The notes below the pieces were generated by a model. That model was not told the origin of the DNA. It ran no database searches and saw nothing but the letters and a program-made list of their open reading frames with translations. 64,000 bases of DNA from Flavihumibacter cheonanensis. GTDB taxonomy: Bacteria > Bacteroidota > Bacteroidia > Chitinophagales > Chitinophagaceae. The stretch lies in contig NZ_JAKRWF010000001.1 of assembly GCF_022352215.1 (NCBI RefSeq), forward strand, positions 1,860,001-1,924,000. The letters run 5' to 3'. The translations under genes were made by a program, and so were the position numbers. Position 1 is the first letter of the stretch. Each line of letters opens with the position of its first letter. This document shows, one piece after another, positions 43,107-52,604 of the stretch.

Positions 43107-44078
43107 TCAGGTCTCACTTTTCTTCTTCCGCCCTGTAATCAGCTTAATCAACACAGGTGCAGTTGTAACCAGCACTATCACAATAATGATCGCTTCGAGG
43201 TGGTCCTTCAGGTCGAAGCCAAACTGCGCCTGCACCCATTTCTGTAAAAAATGTCCAGCAAATATCATACTTACCACCCATGCGATACAACCCAGAATAT
43301 TGTAAAAGGCGAATTTCTTTTTATCCATTCCAACAATTCCTGCAATGATCGGTGCAAAGGTCCGAACAATGGGCAGGAAGCGCGCAAAAACAATCGCACC
43401 ACCACCATGTTTATCATAAAATTCATGCGCCTGTTCCAGGTAGTGTTTTTTGAAAAAGAAATTGTCTTTCCAGCGGAACATAGTTGGACCAATCTTTCTT
43501 CCGAACCAGTACCCTACTGTATTACCTATAATTCCGGCAAAAGAAATAAGCGTAACCAGTAGCAGCAGGTCAAACCATTCTCCTCGCTGCCAATCCAGAC
43601 CGAATGATTTGAACAATTCATTTATCAGGTTGGTACTATAGATACCGGCTACAAAAAGCAGACTGTCGCCTGGCAAAAAGAACCCCGCGAACAACCCGGT
43701 TTCCGCAAATACAATCAGCAGGATGATCCAGAGTCCACCCATCACGATGTAAAACATCGGGTTCAGCAGATCTTTCCAATCAAATGATTTTGTCAGCACC
43801 ACTGTTTTCGTTCTGTCTAATTTGGCATAACTGAAACTTATGGTATCATGTACAGGTGCTGTAATTTTTACTTCCTGTACGGAATCGAGCGGCAGGAGCA
43901 CAAATCCCTCTTTATCAGCAACAAACTCTTTTGAGTTGGCACCCTGTATCAGGGTAAATTGTCCAACGGAAGATTCATACTGATTTATAACCCGCAAACG
44001 GATCTCCTTCTGTGCAATAAGGCCACTACAAACAAAAACAAATACCATCAACAGAAACAACTTCTTCATCTTCATCAT
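43107..44078 (-). CDS. DedA-family membrane protein with extra exported N-terminal domain
   Basis: 323 residues from ATG 44078 (nearby ATGs at 44075 and 44069 are alternatives). Unusually it starts with a signal peptide (...CSGLIAQ) and an about 85-residue soluble beta-rich region (KEIRLRVINQYESSVGQ...), then a DedA/SNARE-associated domain (ETGLFAGFFLPGDSLLFVAG; RFLPIVRTFAPIIAGIVGM) with several helices. DedA proteins move lipid carriers such as undecaprenyl phosphate. Its start is just behind the end of the transporter gene upstream. Confidence 0.85.
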   Translation of the reverse strand: MMKMKKLFLLMVFVFVCSGLIAQKEIRLRVINQYESSVGQFTLIQGANSKEFVADKEGFVLLPLDSVQEVKITAPVHDTISFSYAKLDRTKTVVLTKSFDWKDLLNPMFYIVMGGLWIILLIVFAETGLFAGFFLPGDSLLFVAGIYSTNLINELFKSFGLDWQRGEWFDLLLLVTLISFAGIIGNTVGYWFGRKIGPTMFRWKDNFFFKKHYLEQAHEFYDKHGGGAIVFARFLPIVRTFAPIIAGIVGMDKKKFAFYNILGCIAWVVSMIFAGHFLQKWVQAQFGFDLKDHLEAIIIVIVLVTTAPVLIKLITGRKKKSET

Positions 44079-44092
44079 CTTTTTTTCTATCG

Positions 44093-45328
44093 TTAACTCT
44101 CTAATTCTCCTTCCCACTTGCTTACCGCAGAAGTGGCCAGTGCATTTCCAAGTACATTAGTCATGCTTCGGAACATATCACAAAAATGGTCTATTGGCAG
44201 AATAAGTGCGATTCCTTCGGCAGGAATACCAAACATGGCACAGGTTGCGGTTACAACAACCAGCGAAGCGCGTGGTACACCGGCAATCCCTTTGCTGGTT
44301 AACATCAGTACCAGTAGCATGGTAAGCTGTGTTCCAAGATCCAGGTGAATACCATATGCCTGTGCTATAGCGAGGCTGGCAAAGGTCATATACATCATAC
44401 TTCCATCGAGGTTAAAACTATAACCAAGTGGTAAAATAAAAGCAACAATTTTATCCTTGCATCCAAAGCGCTCCAGTTCTTCTGTCAGTTTCGGAAATAC
44501 CGCTTCACTGGAAGTAGTGCTGAATGCAATCAACAATGGCTGTGCAATTCTCTTCAATAAAACAGGAACACGGTTACCCAGAATAAAATAGCCAACTGCA
44601 AGTAAGACCATCCACAATGCTGCGATTCCAATCAGGAAATACAGCATATAGAGGCCATAAAAACTAAAGATGCTTAAGCCATTGGTTGCTATTACAGCAG
44701 CCAGTGCGCCAAATACACCCAGCGGCGCAAATGCCATCACATATCCTACCATTTTAAGGATAATATGTGCTACACCATCTAATGCCTTTATCACTGGTTT
44801 TGCATAATCGCCCATGGCAGTAGCTGCAACTCCAAAAAATATACTGAATACAACCAACTGGAGTATCTCATTGGTTGCCATTGCTTCTACAACACTTTTC
44901 GGAAATACATGTTCAACAAAATTCTGAAGGGAAAACACTTTTGTCTTTCCAATCAGGTCCTCTGCATTGCTTGTATCTGCATTTCCCAAATTGATAACGG
45001 AGCCAGGCTGAAAGAAATTCACCAGTACCATTCCGATAAGCAGACTAATCAAAGAAGCCGTTACAAACCAGAGCAATGCTTTTCCTCCTACTCTCCCTAC
45101 CGTTTTCAAATCACCCAATTTGGCAATACCAACCACCAGTGTAGAGAAAACAAGTGGAGCAATAATCATCTGAACCAGTCGTAAAAAGATGGTGGTCAGC
45201 AGTTTTATTTTCTCCGAAAAAGAGGCAATAAATTCAGGAGCAGCATTCTTGTGAACGATATATCCAACGATAATACCCAATACCATCGCAATCAGAATGT
45301 AAAGGGTCAACCTGTTCTTTTTCGTCAT
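44093..45328 (-). CDS. Dicarboxylate/amino-acid:cation symporter (DAACS)
   Basis: 411-residue GltP/DctA-type transporter with about eight to ten helices; the substrate-site motif is AFSTTSSEAVFPKL, and the NLDGSMMY segment is present. Takes up glutamate, aspartate or C4-dicarboxylates with Na+ or H+. It is followed directly by the DedA gene. Confidence 0.92.
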   Translation of the reverse strand: MTKKNRLTLYILIAMVLGIIVGYIVHKNAAPEFIASFSEKIKLLTTIFLRLVQMIIAPLVFSTLVVGIAKLGDLKTVGRVGGKALLWFVTASLISLLIGMVLVNFFQPGSVINLGNADTSNAEDLIGKTKVFSLQNFVEHVFPKSVVEAMATNEILQLVVFSIFFGVAATAMGDYAKPVIKALDGVAHIILKMVGYVMAFAPLGVFGALAAVIATNGLSIFSFYGLYMLYFLIGIAALWMVLLAVGYFILGNRVPVLLKRIAQPLLIAFSTTSSEAVFPKLTEELERFGCKDKIVAFILPLGYSFNLDGSMMYMTFASLAIAQAYGIHLDLGTQLTMLLVLMLTSKGIAGVPRASLVVVTATCAMFGIPAEGIALILPIDHFCDMFRSMTNVLGNALATSAVSKWEGELES

Positions 45329-45497
45329 TTTAGGTGCTTAAGCTTTTGAACGGAAGGCCGAAAATTCGAAAAATTCCTGATGCTACCAAAATAATCGGCC
45401 GAAATCCGCTTCCATTCAAAGTTTAGCGGCTGCGAATTAAATAATTATTTATTTTACGCCCTTCTAAACAGCTTATCAAAACACAATTAAAACTGAT

Positions 45498-47042
45498 ATG
45501 AGTTTATTCAGGAAAAAATCCCTGTCCGCTCTGCTGGCGTCGGCTGCTGATTCAGAAAAAGGTTTAAAACGAACATTGGGGGCTACCAACCTGGTTGCAC
45601 TTGGAATAGGCGCCATCATTGGCGCCGGTTTGTTTGTAAGAACTGCCGCTGCTGCGGGACAGGCGGCCGGACCAGCAGTAACAATTTCATTTATCATTGC
45701 CGCTATCGGTTGCGCATTTGCCGGACTTTGTTATGCAGAATTCGCTGCGATGATTCCCATTGCAGGAAGTGCCTATGCTTATTCCTATGTTACCATGGGT
45801 GAGCTGATCGCCTGGATCATTGGCTGGGCGCTTATCATGGAATACGCGCTCGGGGCAGCTACTGTTTCTATTGCATGGAGTGAATATTTAAATACGTTGC
45901 TGGGGGGACGAATACCCTATGAATGGTCGCATTCTCCATTTGAAAGTTTTACAGATTCAAATGGAGTGCTGCACCAGGGAATCATTAATGCACCCGCCTT
46001 AGTAATCCTGCTGCTTCTAACACTCTTGTTGATTAAAGGAACTCAGGAGTCTGCCATGGTGAATGCTATTATCGTATTCATTAAAGTTGCTATTGTACTG
46101 ATTTTTATTGCAGTAGGCTGGCAGTTTATAGATCCCGCAAATCATACTCCCTATTTGATTCCTGCAGGAACTCCGGAATTTAAAGACCAGGCAGGTAAAA
46201 CGATCGCTGATTATTCCGGAGTTTTCAAACATGGCTGGGGCGGAGTCCTGGGTGGTGCCGCTATCGTGTTCTTTGCTTTTATCGGATTTGATGCGGTTAG
46301 TACGGCAGCTCAGGAAGCTAAAAATCCTGCCCGCGATATGCCGATTGGAATCCTGGGCTCACTGGCAGTTTGTACCGTATTGTATATTTTATTTGGACAC
46401 GTTTTAACCGGAGTTGCTCCCTGGACCGATTTTGTGGATCCGGTTAAGGGTCGTGAAGCTTCCGTTGCTTATGCCATTTCAGAATACATGCACGGTTATC
46501 AATGGTTATCCACCGCCGTTACTATAGCCATCCTGGCAGGATTCTCCTCGGTTATCCTGGTGATGCTAATGGGACAAAGCCGAATCTTTTTTACTATGAG
46601 TAACGACGGATTGATACCAAAGGTATTTGGAGATCTCCATCCGAAATTCAAAACACCTTATAAAGCCAACTGGATCCTGTTTGTTTTTGTTGGATTATTT
46701 GCCGCATTTGTACCCGGACATGTAGCTGGTGACCTCACCAGTTTCGGTACCCTTTTCGCTTTCGTTCTGGTAAGTGCAGGTGTTTGGTTGATGCGTAAAA
46801 GCGAACCTAACACAAAACGCCCCTTCCGCACTCCCTGGGTACCGTTTGTTCCAATCATGGGTGTGCTCGTATGCAGCGCTATGATTTTTGCCCTGGATGC
46901 ACAAACACTGGAAGTTGCAATTATTTGGATGGTGGTAGGTATTGTAGTTTATTTCCTGTATGGCAGGAAAAACTCCAAGCTCAATGATCCGGGTCATACT
47001 CCTGGAGAGATCCTTCCCAAAAAATCGGATTTCGAAGGATAA
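45498..47042 (+). CDS. Amino-acid permease (APC superfamily, CAT type)
   Basis: 514 residues, about twelve to fourteen membrane helices; N-terminal GLKRTLGATNLVALGIGAIIGAGLFV is the APC signature, and FFAFIGFDAVSTAAQEAKNPARDMP is the conserved CAT loop. Likely imports cationic or branched amino acids. Single gene with an intrinsic terminator at 47068-47105. Confidence 0.92.
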   Translation: MSLFRKKSLSALLASAADSEKGLKRTLGATNLVALGIGAIIGAGLFVRTAAAAGQAAGPAVTISFIIAAIGCAFAGLCYAEFAAMIPIAGSAYAYSYVTMGELIAWIIGWALIMEYALGAATVSIAWSEYLNTLLGGRIPYEWSHSPFESFTDSNGVLHQGIINAPALVILLLLTLLLIKGTQESAMVNAIIVFIKVAIVLIFIAVGWQFIDPANHTPYLIPAGTPEFKDQAGKTIADYSGVFKHGWGGVLGGAAIVFFAFIGFDAVSTAAQEAKNPARDMPIGILGSLAVCTVLYILFGHVLTGVAPWTDFVDPVKGREASVAYAISEYMHGYQWLSTAVTIAILAGFSSVILVMLMGQSRIFFTMSNDGLIPKVFGDLHPKFKTPYKANWILFVFVGLFAAFVPGHVAGDLTSFGTLFAFVLVSAGVWLMRKSEPNTKRPFRTPWVPFVPIMGVLVCSAMIFALDAQTLEVAIIWMVVGIVVYFLYGRKNSKLNDPGHTPGEILPKKSDFEG

Positions 47043-47067
47043 TTACAGCATTAAATAATATCCCGAA

Positions 47068-47105
47068 AGAGACTGTCAGCCTGAATTGCGACAGTCTCTT
47101 TTTTT
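47068..47105 (+). terminator. Intrinsic terminator after the permease
   Basis: Stem AGAGACTGTC (47068-47077) / GACAGTCTCT (47090-47099), followed by a run of T. Confidence 0.85.
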
Positions 47106-47136
47106 ATTCGGAGTACTGAAAATTTTTTCTTTATTG

Positions 47137-47144
47137 TACCTTTG
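47137..47144 (+). promoter_or_regulatory. Bacteroidota -7 box (TACCTTTG) for yebC
   Basis: Exact TAnnTTTG about 42 bp before the yebC start. Confidence 0.45.
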
Positions 47145-47185
47145 CCGACCATAAGAACAATCTAACAAACCAGTAATACATTTAT

Positions 47186-47908
47186 ATGGGTCGCATTTTT
47201 GAAGTTCGTAAAGCTACCATGTTTGCCCGCTGGGACCGCATGGCCAAACAATTTACCCGAATTGGAAAAGAGATCGCCATCGCCGTAAAAGCCGGGGGCC
47301 CCGACCCGCATACAAACCCCGCTCTTCGTCGCTGCATGCAGAATGCGAAATCCGTAAACATGCCGAAAGACCGGGTAGAAGCAGCCATTAAGCGAGCACA
47401 GGGCAAGGATATGGAAACCTATGAGGAAATTCTATATGAAGGATACGGCCCACATGGGGTGGCCATCCTCGTTGAAACCGCAACAGATAATCATGTACGC
47501 ACAGTTGCAAACGTAAAAGCGATTTTCAATAAAGGAAATGGCACTCTGGGAAACAGTGGAAGCGTAAGCTTTCAATTTAAGAAGATGGGTGTTTTCAAAT
47601 TAAAGCCTGAAGGTTTGAACGCGGAGGACCTGGAACTTGAACTCATTGATTTTGGCCTGGAAGAACTGGGAGAAGGAACAGGCGAAAATGGGGAGGAAGT
47701 AATGGTCTTACGGTGTGGGTTCACCGATTTTGGAAACATGCAAAAAGCACTGGAAGAAAAAAACCTCACTACAATCAGTGCCGAAGTGGAATGGATTCCC
47801 CAAAATACGGTTGAACTAGGTGAAGAACAGGCACAGGAAGTTCTGAAGCTCGTTGACAAACTGGAACAGGACGAAGATGTTCAGAAAGTTTTTCATAACC
47901 TGGCTTAG
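47186..47908 (+). CDS. yebC: YebC/PmpR-family transcription/translation factor
   Basis: 240 residues, normal length: [52 protein letters not shown] and [14 protein letters not shown] are the family blocks. YebC proteins bind DNA or assist translation. An imperfect terminator hairpin includes the stop codon. Confidence 0.95.
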   Translation: MGRIFEVRKATMFARWDRMAKQFTRIGKEIAIAVKAGGPDPHTNPALRRCMQNAKSVNMPKDRVEAAIKRAQGKDMETYEEILYEGYGPHGVAILVETATDNHVRTVANVKAIFNKGNGTLGNSGSVSFQFKKMGVFKLKPEGLNAEDLELELIDFGLEELGEGTGENGEEVMVLRCGFTDFGNMQKALEEKNLTTISAEVEWIPQNTVELGEEQAQEVLKLVDKLEQDEDVQKVFHNLA

Positions 47909-47922
47909 TGCTAGGTTTTTTT
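47897..47922 (+). terminator. Terminator overlapping the yebC stop codon
   Basis: AACCTGGC (47897-47904) / GCTAGGTT (47910-47917), one mismatch, followed by T-run; the TAG stop (47906-47908) is in the loop. Confidence 0.65.
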
Positions 47923-48040
47923 ATGGATTTATGGATATGCGCAGTAATTGATGTAACTTACTGGTACAGTTTCCGCACCTGCTCCGTCCCTATTATTCCG
48001 CACCATATTCAAAGTGATTCATCACCCTCAATCTTTGTAT

Positions 48041-48922
48041 ATGGAAGCCATTTATCAACGATGCTCCGCCTGTTATACAACAAGCCGACGAAACCTCTTT
48101 TTTGCCATATTCGCAATTTTATTTCTGTTTGTAGCGCTTGTCTTTCCCAATCAGGTTCGATCGCAGAGTCCTAAAATTCCGGTCTACCTGGAAGTAACGA
48201 TGTACAAAGTTACCCAGGGAAAAACGGATGCCTACCTCAATCTTGTCAGGAATTATGGTCTGCGCATTTATGAAGCTATGGTACGTGACAATACCATCCA
48301 GGGCTGGTATTTTTATGAGGTAATCGTGAGCCCTGAAAACAAGCAACCGTATGACTTTATTGGAGTAAAGGTTACCACCCGATTCAGCGATATGATTGAC
48401 AATTCCAATTCGTTGAAAGATTACTATAATAAGATTAAAAGTCCAAAAGAGCCTGCTTTTGAGCAGATCTTTGGCCAGCTTCAGGAGTACCGCGTTCCTG
48501 TGAGAAAAGAAATCTTTATTCACCGGGCCGGACTTGACCCTAAAACACCGGTATCAAAATTTGTGCAGATCGATTTCATGAAGCCCCTGGCCGGAAAAAG
48601 AGATGAATACGTCAGGATGGAATCACAGGTATTTTATCCAATTCACCAGGAACGCATTAAAATTGGAGCATTGACCGATTGGGCATTGTATGAAAAGTTT
48701 CTGCCGTTTACTAATAACGCAGAGTTCGACTTCGTAACCGCTAATTTTTTTGATAATCCCGCTGCAATCATCGATCCAAAATATGAGGAAGCGTTTAATA
48801 ACATTCCGAACAATATCGATTTTATTCGCCTGAGTGGTCAGATTGATCAAACCCGCACCCTGGTCAGAAGTGATATCTGGAAGCTGGTGATGCATTCGGA
48901 CCAGTTGAGTGTACGGAAGTAA
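48041..48922 (+). CDS. Hypothetical exported protein
   Basis: 293 residues from ATG 48041 (a frame start at 48014 would add nine residues). A basic N-terminus and hydrophobic segment (about 20-40, ...VALVFPNQVRS) suggest export or membrane anchoring. Two similar halves are possible: PVYLEVTMYKVTQGKTDAYLNLV near residue 48 and VQIDFMKPLAGKRDEYVRME near residue 177, reminiscent of duplicated ferredoxin-like/antibiotic-monooxygenase-type units. No confirmed family. Its end abuts a long inverted repeat. Confidence 0.7.
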   Translation: MEAIYQRCSACYTTSRRNLFFAIFAILFLFVALVFPNQVRSQSPKIPVYLEVTMYKVTQGKTDAYLNLVRNYGLRIYEAMVRDNTIQGWYFYEVIVSPENKQPYDFIGVKVTTRFSDMIDNSNSLKDYYNKIKSPKEPAFEQIFGQLQEYRVPVRKEIFIHRAGLDPKTPVSKFVQIDFMKPLAGKRDEYVRMESQVFYPIHQERIKIGALTDWALYEKFLPFTNNAEFDFVTANFFDNPAAIIDPKYEEAFNNIPNNIDFIRLSGQIDQTRTLVRSDIWKLVMHSDQLSVRK

Positions 48923-48923
48923 T

Positions 48924-48990
48924 GGAGGAAGGGAAGATGGAGAAATGGAGGAAGGGAGGCATCTTCCTATACTCCATCTTCCATTCCTCC
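48924..48990. repeat. Inverted repeat between convergent genes
   Basis: GGAGGAAGGGAAGATGGAG (48924-48942) pairs with CTCCATCTTCCATTCCTCC (48972-48990), 18 of 19 matched. A direct repeat ATGGAGGAAGGGA occurs twice in the left part. Likely also a bidirectional terminator-like structure. Confidence 0.75.
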
Positions 48991-48998
48991 CTTACCTG

Positions 48999-49610
48999 CT
49001 ACCGATAGGTAGCAGGTAACTTCCAACGATATCGCAATGCCAGCATTCGGATTGAAAAGATTACCAGGATGCAGAATATATTAATCAGCTCAATTGAAAG
49101 CGTTGTGTTTTTCAGCAGAAAGTAAAGGATTCCTCCCAGAATAGCAGCAGATGCATAGATCTCTTTGCGAAAAAGATAGGGAACATTATTTAACACCACA
49201 TCTCTTATAACACCTCCAAAACAACCAGTCATCACACCAAGAGAAATGCAGATACCGGGAGGGTACCCCCAAAGCAATCCTTTTTCAATTCCCACCAGTG
49301 TGAACAAGCCTAATCCCAACGCATCAAATACCGTTAGCACAGGTTCCATTTTTTTCAGGCGGGATGCAAACAACAAAACAGATACTGCGGCTAGTAGTAT
49401 GACTGCAATCGTGATATTGTTGCTAAGCCATGCAACCGGCAAATCCCCAATCAGGATATCACGAATCGAACCACCACCAATAGAAGGAATAAAAGCAAGA
49501 ATTATAACACCAAAAGGATCCAGTTTCTTTTCAATAGCCGCAAATGCCCCGGATACCGCAAACGCAAACGTACCCAACAGGTCAATTGTGGACAGGAAAT
49601 TAAACTCCAT
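48999..49610 (-). CDS. Trimeric intracellular cation channel-family protein (TRIC/UPF0126)
   Basis: 203 residues, two copies of a three-helix unit, each with the GG(S/V)IRD signature (GGGSIRDILIG and GGVIRDVVLN). TRIC-type bacterial channels conduct K+. It begins 1 bp after the stop of the E1 fusion gene, so translation is coupled. The last codons lie in a TACCTGCTACC...GGTAGCAGGTA palindrome. Confidence 0.9.
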   Translation of the reverse strand: MEFNFLSTIDLLGTFAFAVSGAFAAIEKKLDPFGVIILAFIPSIGGGSIRDILIGDLPVAWLSNNITIAVILLAAVSVLLFASRLKKMEPVLTVFDALGLGLFTLVGIEKGLLWGYPPGICISLGVMTGCFGGVIRDVVLNNVPYLFRKEIYASAAILGGILYFLLKNTTLSIELINIFCILVIFSIRMLALRYRWKLPATYR

Positions 49611-49611
49611 T

Positions 49612-52005
49612 TTATTCAGCCATCATTTCCTTCACAAGTTCCACAATATCTTCCAGATTCGGTTTGCTAAAATAATCACCATCGCTCGCGTAAGCAGGAC
49701 GATGAGCCTGTGCCGTTAAGGTTCTAGGAGCTACATCCAGCCAGCGGTAGCCACCCTGCTCTTCCATGACCTTATTGAACATATAGGCTGCAGCCCCACC
49801 GGGAACATCTTCGTCGATGAATAGAATCCGGCTGGTTTTTTTCAATGATTCCAGGATAGAATGATTAATGTCAAATGGAAGCAGCGTTTGCACATCTACC
49901 ACTTCAGCATCAATGCCATAAATTGCCAGATGAACAGCTGCTTCCTGTACAATTCGTAGTGTGGAACCGTAAGAAACCAGCGTTATATCAGTTCCTTTTC
50001 TTACAATTTCAGGTATTCCTAACGGTACTGTATATCCTAAAAGATCCTGAGGCAATTTCTCCTTCAAGCGGTAGCCATTCAAACATTCCACAACAATGGC
50101 AGGGTCGTTTGACTGTAGCAGGGTATTATACATCCCAACTGCCTGAACCATATTTCGGGGAACACAAACATGCATACCTCTCAGGGAATTAAGAATCATA
50201 CCCATCGGAGATCCACTATGCCAGATTCCTTCCAGGCGATGTCCACGGGTTCTGACAATAAGCGGACAGCTTTGCTTACCAAAAGTTCGGTAATGCGTGG
50301 TTGCCACATCATCACTCAAAGGCTGCAAACCATACAACAGATAATCCAGATATTGAATCTCTGCAATTGGCCGTAGTCCTCTGAATGCTGCACCAATACC
50401 CTGACCCATAATCGTTAACTCACGTATACCCGTATCCGAAATTCGGTCAGCACCATATTTAGCTTGTAGTCCTGCAAATCCCTGGTTAACATCACCAATG
50501 TAGCCAACATCTTCACCAAAGGCAATAACCTTTGGATTGTTTGCAAAAAGTTGATCAAAATATTTATTCAGGATCTCATAACCGTTAACCATAGGAGCAT
50601 CCGCTGCAAATGTCAGGGTTGAACCCTTAATATTCAAAGCAGACCGGGGTCCTTCATTGTATAAGTGAGAATTGTATAATGCTTTATTTTCTTTTTTCAG
50701 ATCCTGGTAATAATCCCTTAACCAGAAAGCGTGATCCGTTTTACCGGCAAGCTGAATAAGTTTGTGAAGGCTGCTCATAACATCCCTTCGCATCGGTTCC
50801 TTTTCGGCTTTTAATTTGTTTATCTCAGCTTCAAGTACACCAGCCTTTTCCGGTAACTGCGGCAGAAGGGCCGTTGCCAGTTCAAGTACACGGCTAACCT
50901 GGTCCTTGATCGGTTGCTGGTATGTAGCCCAGGCCCTGTTCTTACAATCGCGTACAAACTCTTTTGCCTTCAACTCAATATCGGATAATTCCTCTTCGCT
51001 ACTTAGCGCATTTTCAAGAATCCATTCCTTGAATTTTTTGATACAATCAAAACTGCGCTCCCATTCCAATCGCTCCGGGCTTTTATAACGTTCATGGCTA
51101 CCCGAAGTAGAATGTCCTTGTGGTTGGGTAATTTCTTCAATGTGAAAAATAGCCGGGATATGCGTATCCCTGATCTTTTGAATAGCGGGCTCCAGTAACT
51201 CCACCATACTTGCATAGTCCCAGCCCTTCAGTTTGTAAATATCAAGACCATTGGTACCTTCCCGCTGCTGAAATCCTTTCAGGACTTCAGAAATGGAACC
51301 TTTGGTGGTTTGTAATTTTTTGGGAACAGAGATTCCATATCCGTCATCCCAAACAAAAATCGCCAGGGGAATCTGCAATACTCCCGCAGCGTTTACCGCC
51401 TCCCAGAAATGGCCTTCTGAGGTCGATGCATCGCCAATCGTACAAAAACAAACTTCATTGCCATTATTCGATAACTCGGGAAATGCTTTTAATTCGTCTA
51501 CTTTCCTAAAGAGTTTGGAGGCAAAAGCAAGACCAACTGCCCTTGGCATCTGTGATGCTGTAGGGGCCATATCACTTGAAATATTCTTTTGACGGGCAAG
51601 TGGTAACCAATTGCCCTCCGAATCTGTATTGGGTGTAGCAAAGTGGGAGTTCATTTGCCGGCCGGCACTGAAGGGATCCTGATTTACATCCGGGTTAGCA
51701 TATAACTGGGCAAAAAACTGTTCAATGGAAGCCTGTTTGCTGGCAAAGACAAAAGTCTGGTCCCGGTAATATCCAGCCCGATAATCACCCGGACGGAAAA
51801 ATTTCGCTGCTGCGATTTGTGCTACTTCTTTACCGTCACCGAAAATTCCAAATTTGGCTTTACCGGTTAATACCTCTTTTCTTCCCATCAGACTGGCCTC
51901 GCGGCTCTCGCAGGCCAAACGGTAATCACTGAGTACTTCTTCGCGGAAGCGGTCAAAACTTAATTTTTCCGCCGCTACCAGATCGTTTTCAAGCAGATTT
52001 TCCAT
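49612..52005 (-). CDS. 2-oxoacid dehydrogenase E1, alpha-beta fusion
   Basis: 797-residue ThDP-dependent E1 with alpha (about 1-390) and beta (about 440-797) in one chain, as in Bacteroidota branched-chain/pyruvate-type complexes. ThDP motif GDASTSEGHFWEAVNAAG (about 193-210); beta part has FGEDVGYIGDVNQGFAGL and RTRGHRLEGIWHSGSP. No E2 or E3 gene in the window. Substrate (branched-chain oxoacid or pyruvate) cannot be settled. Confidence 0.95.
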   Translation of the reverse strand: MENLLENDLVAAEKLSFDRFREEVLSDYRLACESREASLMGRKEVLTGKAKFGIFGDGKEVAQIAAAKFFRPGDYRAGYYRDQTFVFASKQASIEQFFAQLYANPDVNQDPFSAGRQMNSHFATPNTDSEGNWLPLARQKNISSDMAPTASQMPRAVGLAFASKLFRKVDELKAFPELSNNGNEVCFCTIGDASTSEGHFWEAVNAAGVLQIPLAIFVWDDGYGISVPKKLQTTKGSISEVLKGFQQREGTNGLDIYKLKGWDYASMVELLEPAIQKIRDTHIPAIFHIEEITQPQGHSTSGSHERYKSPERLEWERSFDCIKKFKEWILENALSSEEELSDIELKAKEFVRDCKNRAWATYQQPIKDQVSRVLELATALLPQLPEKAGVLEAEINKLKAEKEPMRRDVMSSLHKLIQLAGKTDHAFWLRDYYQDLKKENKALYNSHLYNEGPRSALNIKGSTLTFAADAPMVNGYEILNKYFDQLFANNPKVIAFGEDVGYIGDVNQGFAGLQAKYGADRISDTGIRELTIMGQGIGAAFRGLRPIAEIQYLDYLLYGLQPLSDDVATTHYRTFGKQSCPLIVRTRGHRLEGIWHSGSPMGMILNSLRGMHVCVPRNMVQAVGMYNTLLQSNDPAIVVECLNGYRLKEKLPQDLLGYTVPLGIPEIVRKGTDITLVSYGSTLRIVQEAAVHLAIYGIDAEVVDVQTLLPFDINHSILESLKKTSRILFIDEDVPGGAAAYMFNKVMEEQGGYRWLDVAPRTLTAQAHRPAYASDGDYFSKPNLEDIVELVKEMMAE

Positions 52006-52059
52006 CCGGCAAATCTAAAGGAATTCAACAATGCGAACAACCGTTAGTTTTCCACGCCT

Positions 52060-52096
52060 TACTCCACCCGACCGGCGCCACCGGTCGGGTGGAGTA
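52060..52096. repeat. Divergent REP with compensatory changes
   Basis: Arms TACTCCACCCGACCGG (52060-52075) / CCGGTCGGGTGGAGTA (52081-52096), loop CGCCA. It keeps the CACCCGnCCGG core of the REP at 1435, but T is replaced by A with the matching change in the other arm. Lies between the divergent E1 and DUF1573 genes. Confidence 0.8.
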
Positions 52097-52118
52097 AATA
52101 GATTTGGATCACAATAGC

Positions 52119-52126
52119 TATATTTG
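52119..52126 (+). promoter_or_regulatory. Bacteroidota -7 box (TATATTTG) for the DUF1573 pair
   Basis: Exact TAnnTTTG 21 bp upstream of ATG 52148. Confidence 0.5.
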
Positions 52127-52147
52127 TTTGACGTTTTAATTCCGACT

Positions 52148-52585
52148 ATGATTAAGCAGTTGATTTTAGCAACAGGACTACTGGCTGGATGCCCTTCAGC
52201 CGATGCGCAGGTATTGTCCAATGCGCCTAAAGAACCCTTGCAAATCACTGAATACCACGACTTTGGCACCATTCGAAGAGGACGTCCGGTTACACATACA
52301 TTTCAATTTGTTAACAATGGAAAAGAGCCCATCAGGCTGGAAAATGTTGCGGCTTCCTGTGGGTGTACCACTCCGGAATGGTCACCTGAGCCTGTAGCGC
52401 CTGGAAAAACCGGGTCAGTGAAAGTGGGATACAATGCCGCAGTGGAAGGTAATTTTGAAAAATCAATCACCCTGGTGTACAACGGAGGCAAAACAAAAAC
52501 CATCTACGTAAAAGGAAAAGTAGAACCACCGGTTCCTGCAGTTCCAATAAACAGTTCTGTTCAGTTATTAAAACAATCGAATTAA
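52148..52585 (+). CDS. DUF1573 secreted protein, paralogue 1
   Basis: 145 residues from ATG 52148; signal peptide ending ADAQ. The DUF1573 beta-sandwich contains YHDFGTIRRGRPVTHTFQFVNNG and SCGCTTPEWS, a Cys pair characteristic of the family. Ends with a linker and polar tail. Tandem with a second copy 19 bp downstream; function unknown. Confidence 0.85.
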   Translation: MIKQLILATGLLAGCPSADAQVLSNAPKEPLQITEYHDFGTIRRGRPVTHTFQFVNNGKEPIRLENVAASCGCTTPEWSPEPVAPGKTGSVKVGYNAAVEGNFEKSITLVYNGGKTKTIYVKGKVEPPVPAVPINSSVQLLKQSN

Positions 52586-52604
52586 ATTCAATAAATCAAT
52601 AAAT

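Noticed and set aside
47908-48174. 88-codon frame after yebC
   Set aside because: Mostly an alternative frame of the 48041 gene; no coding signal.
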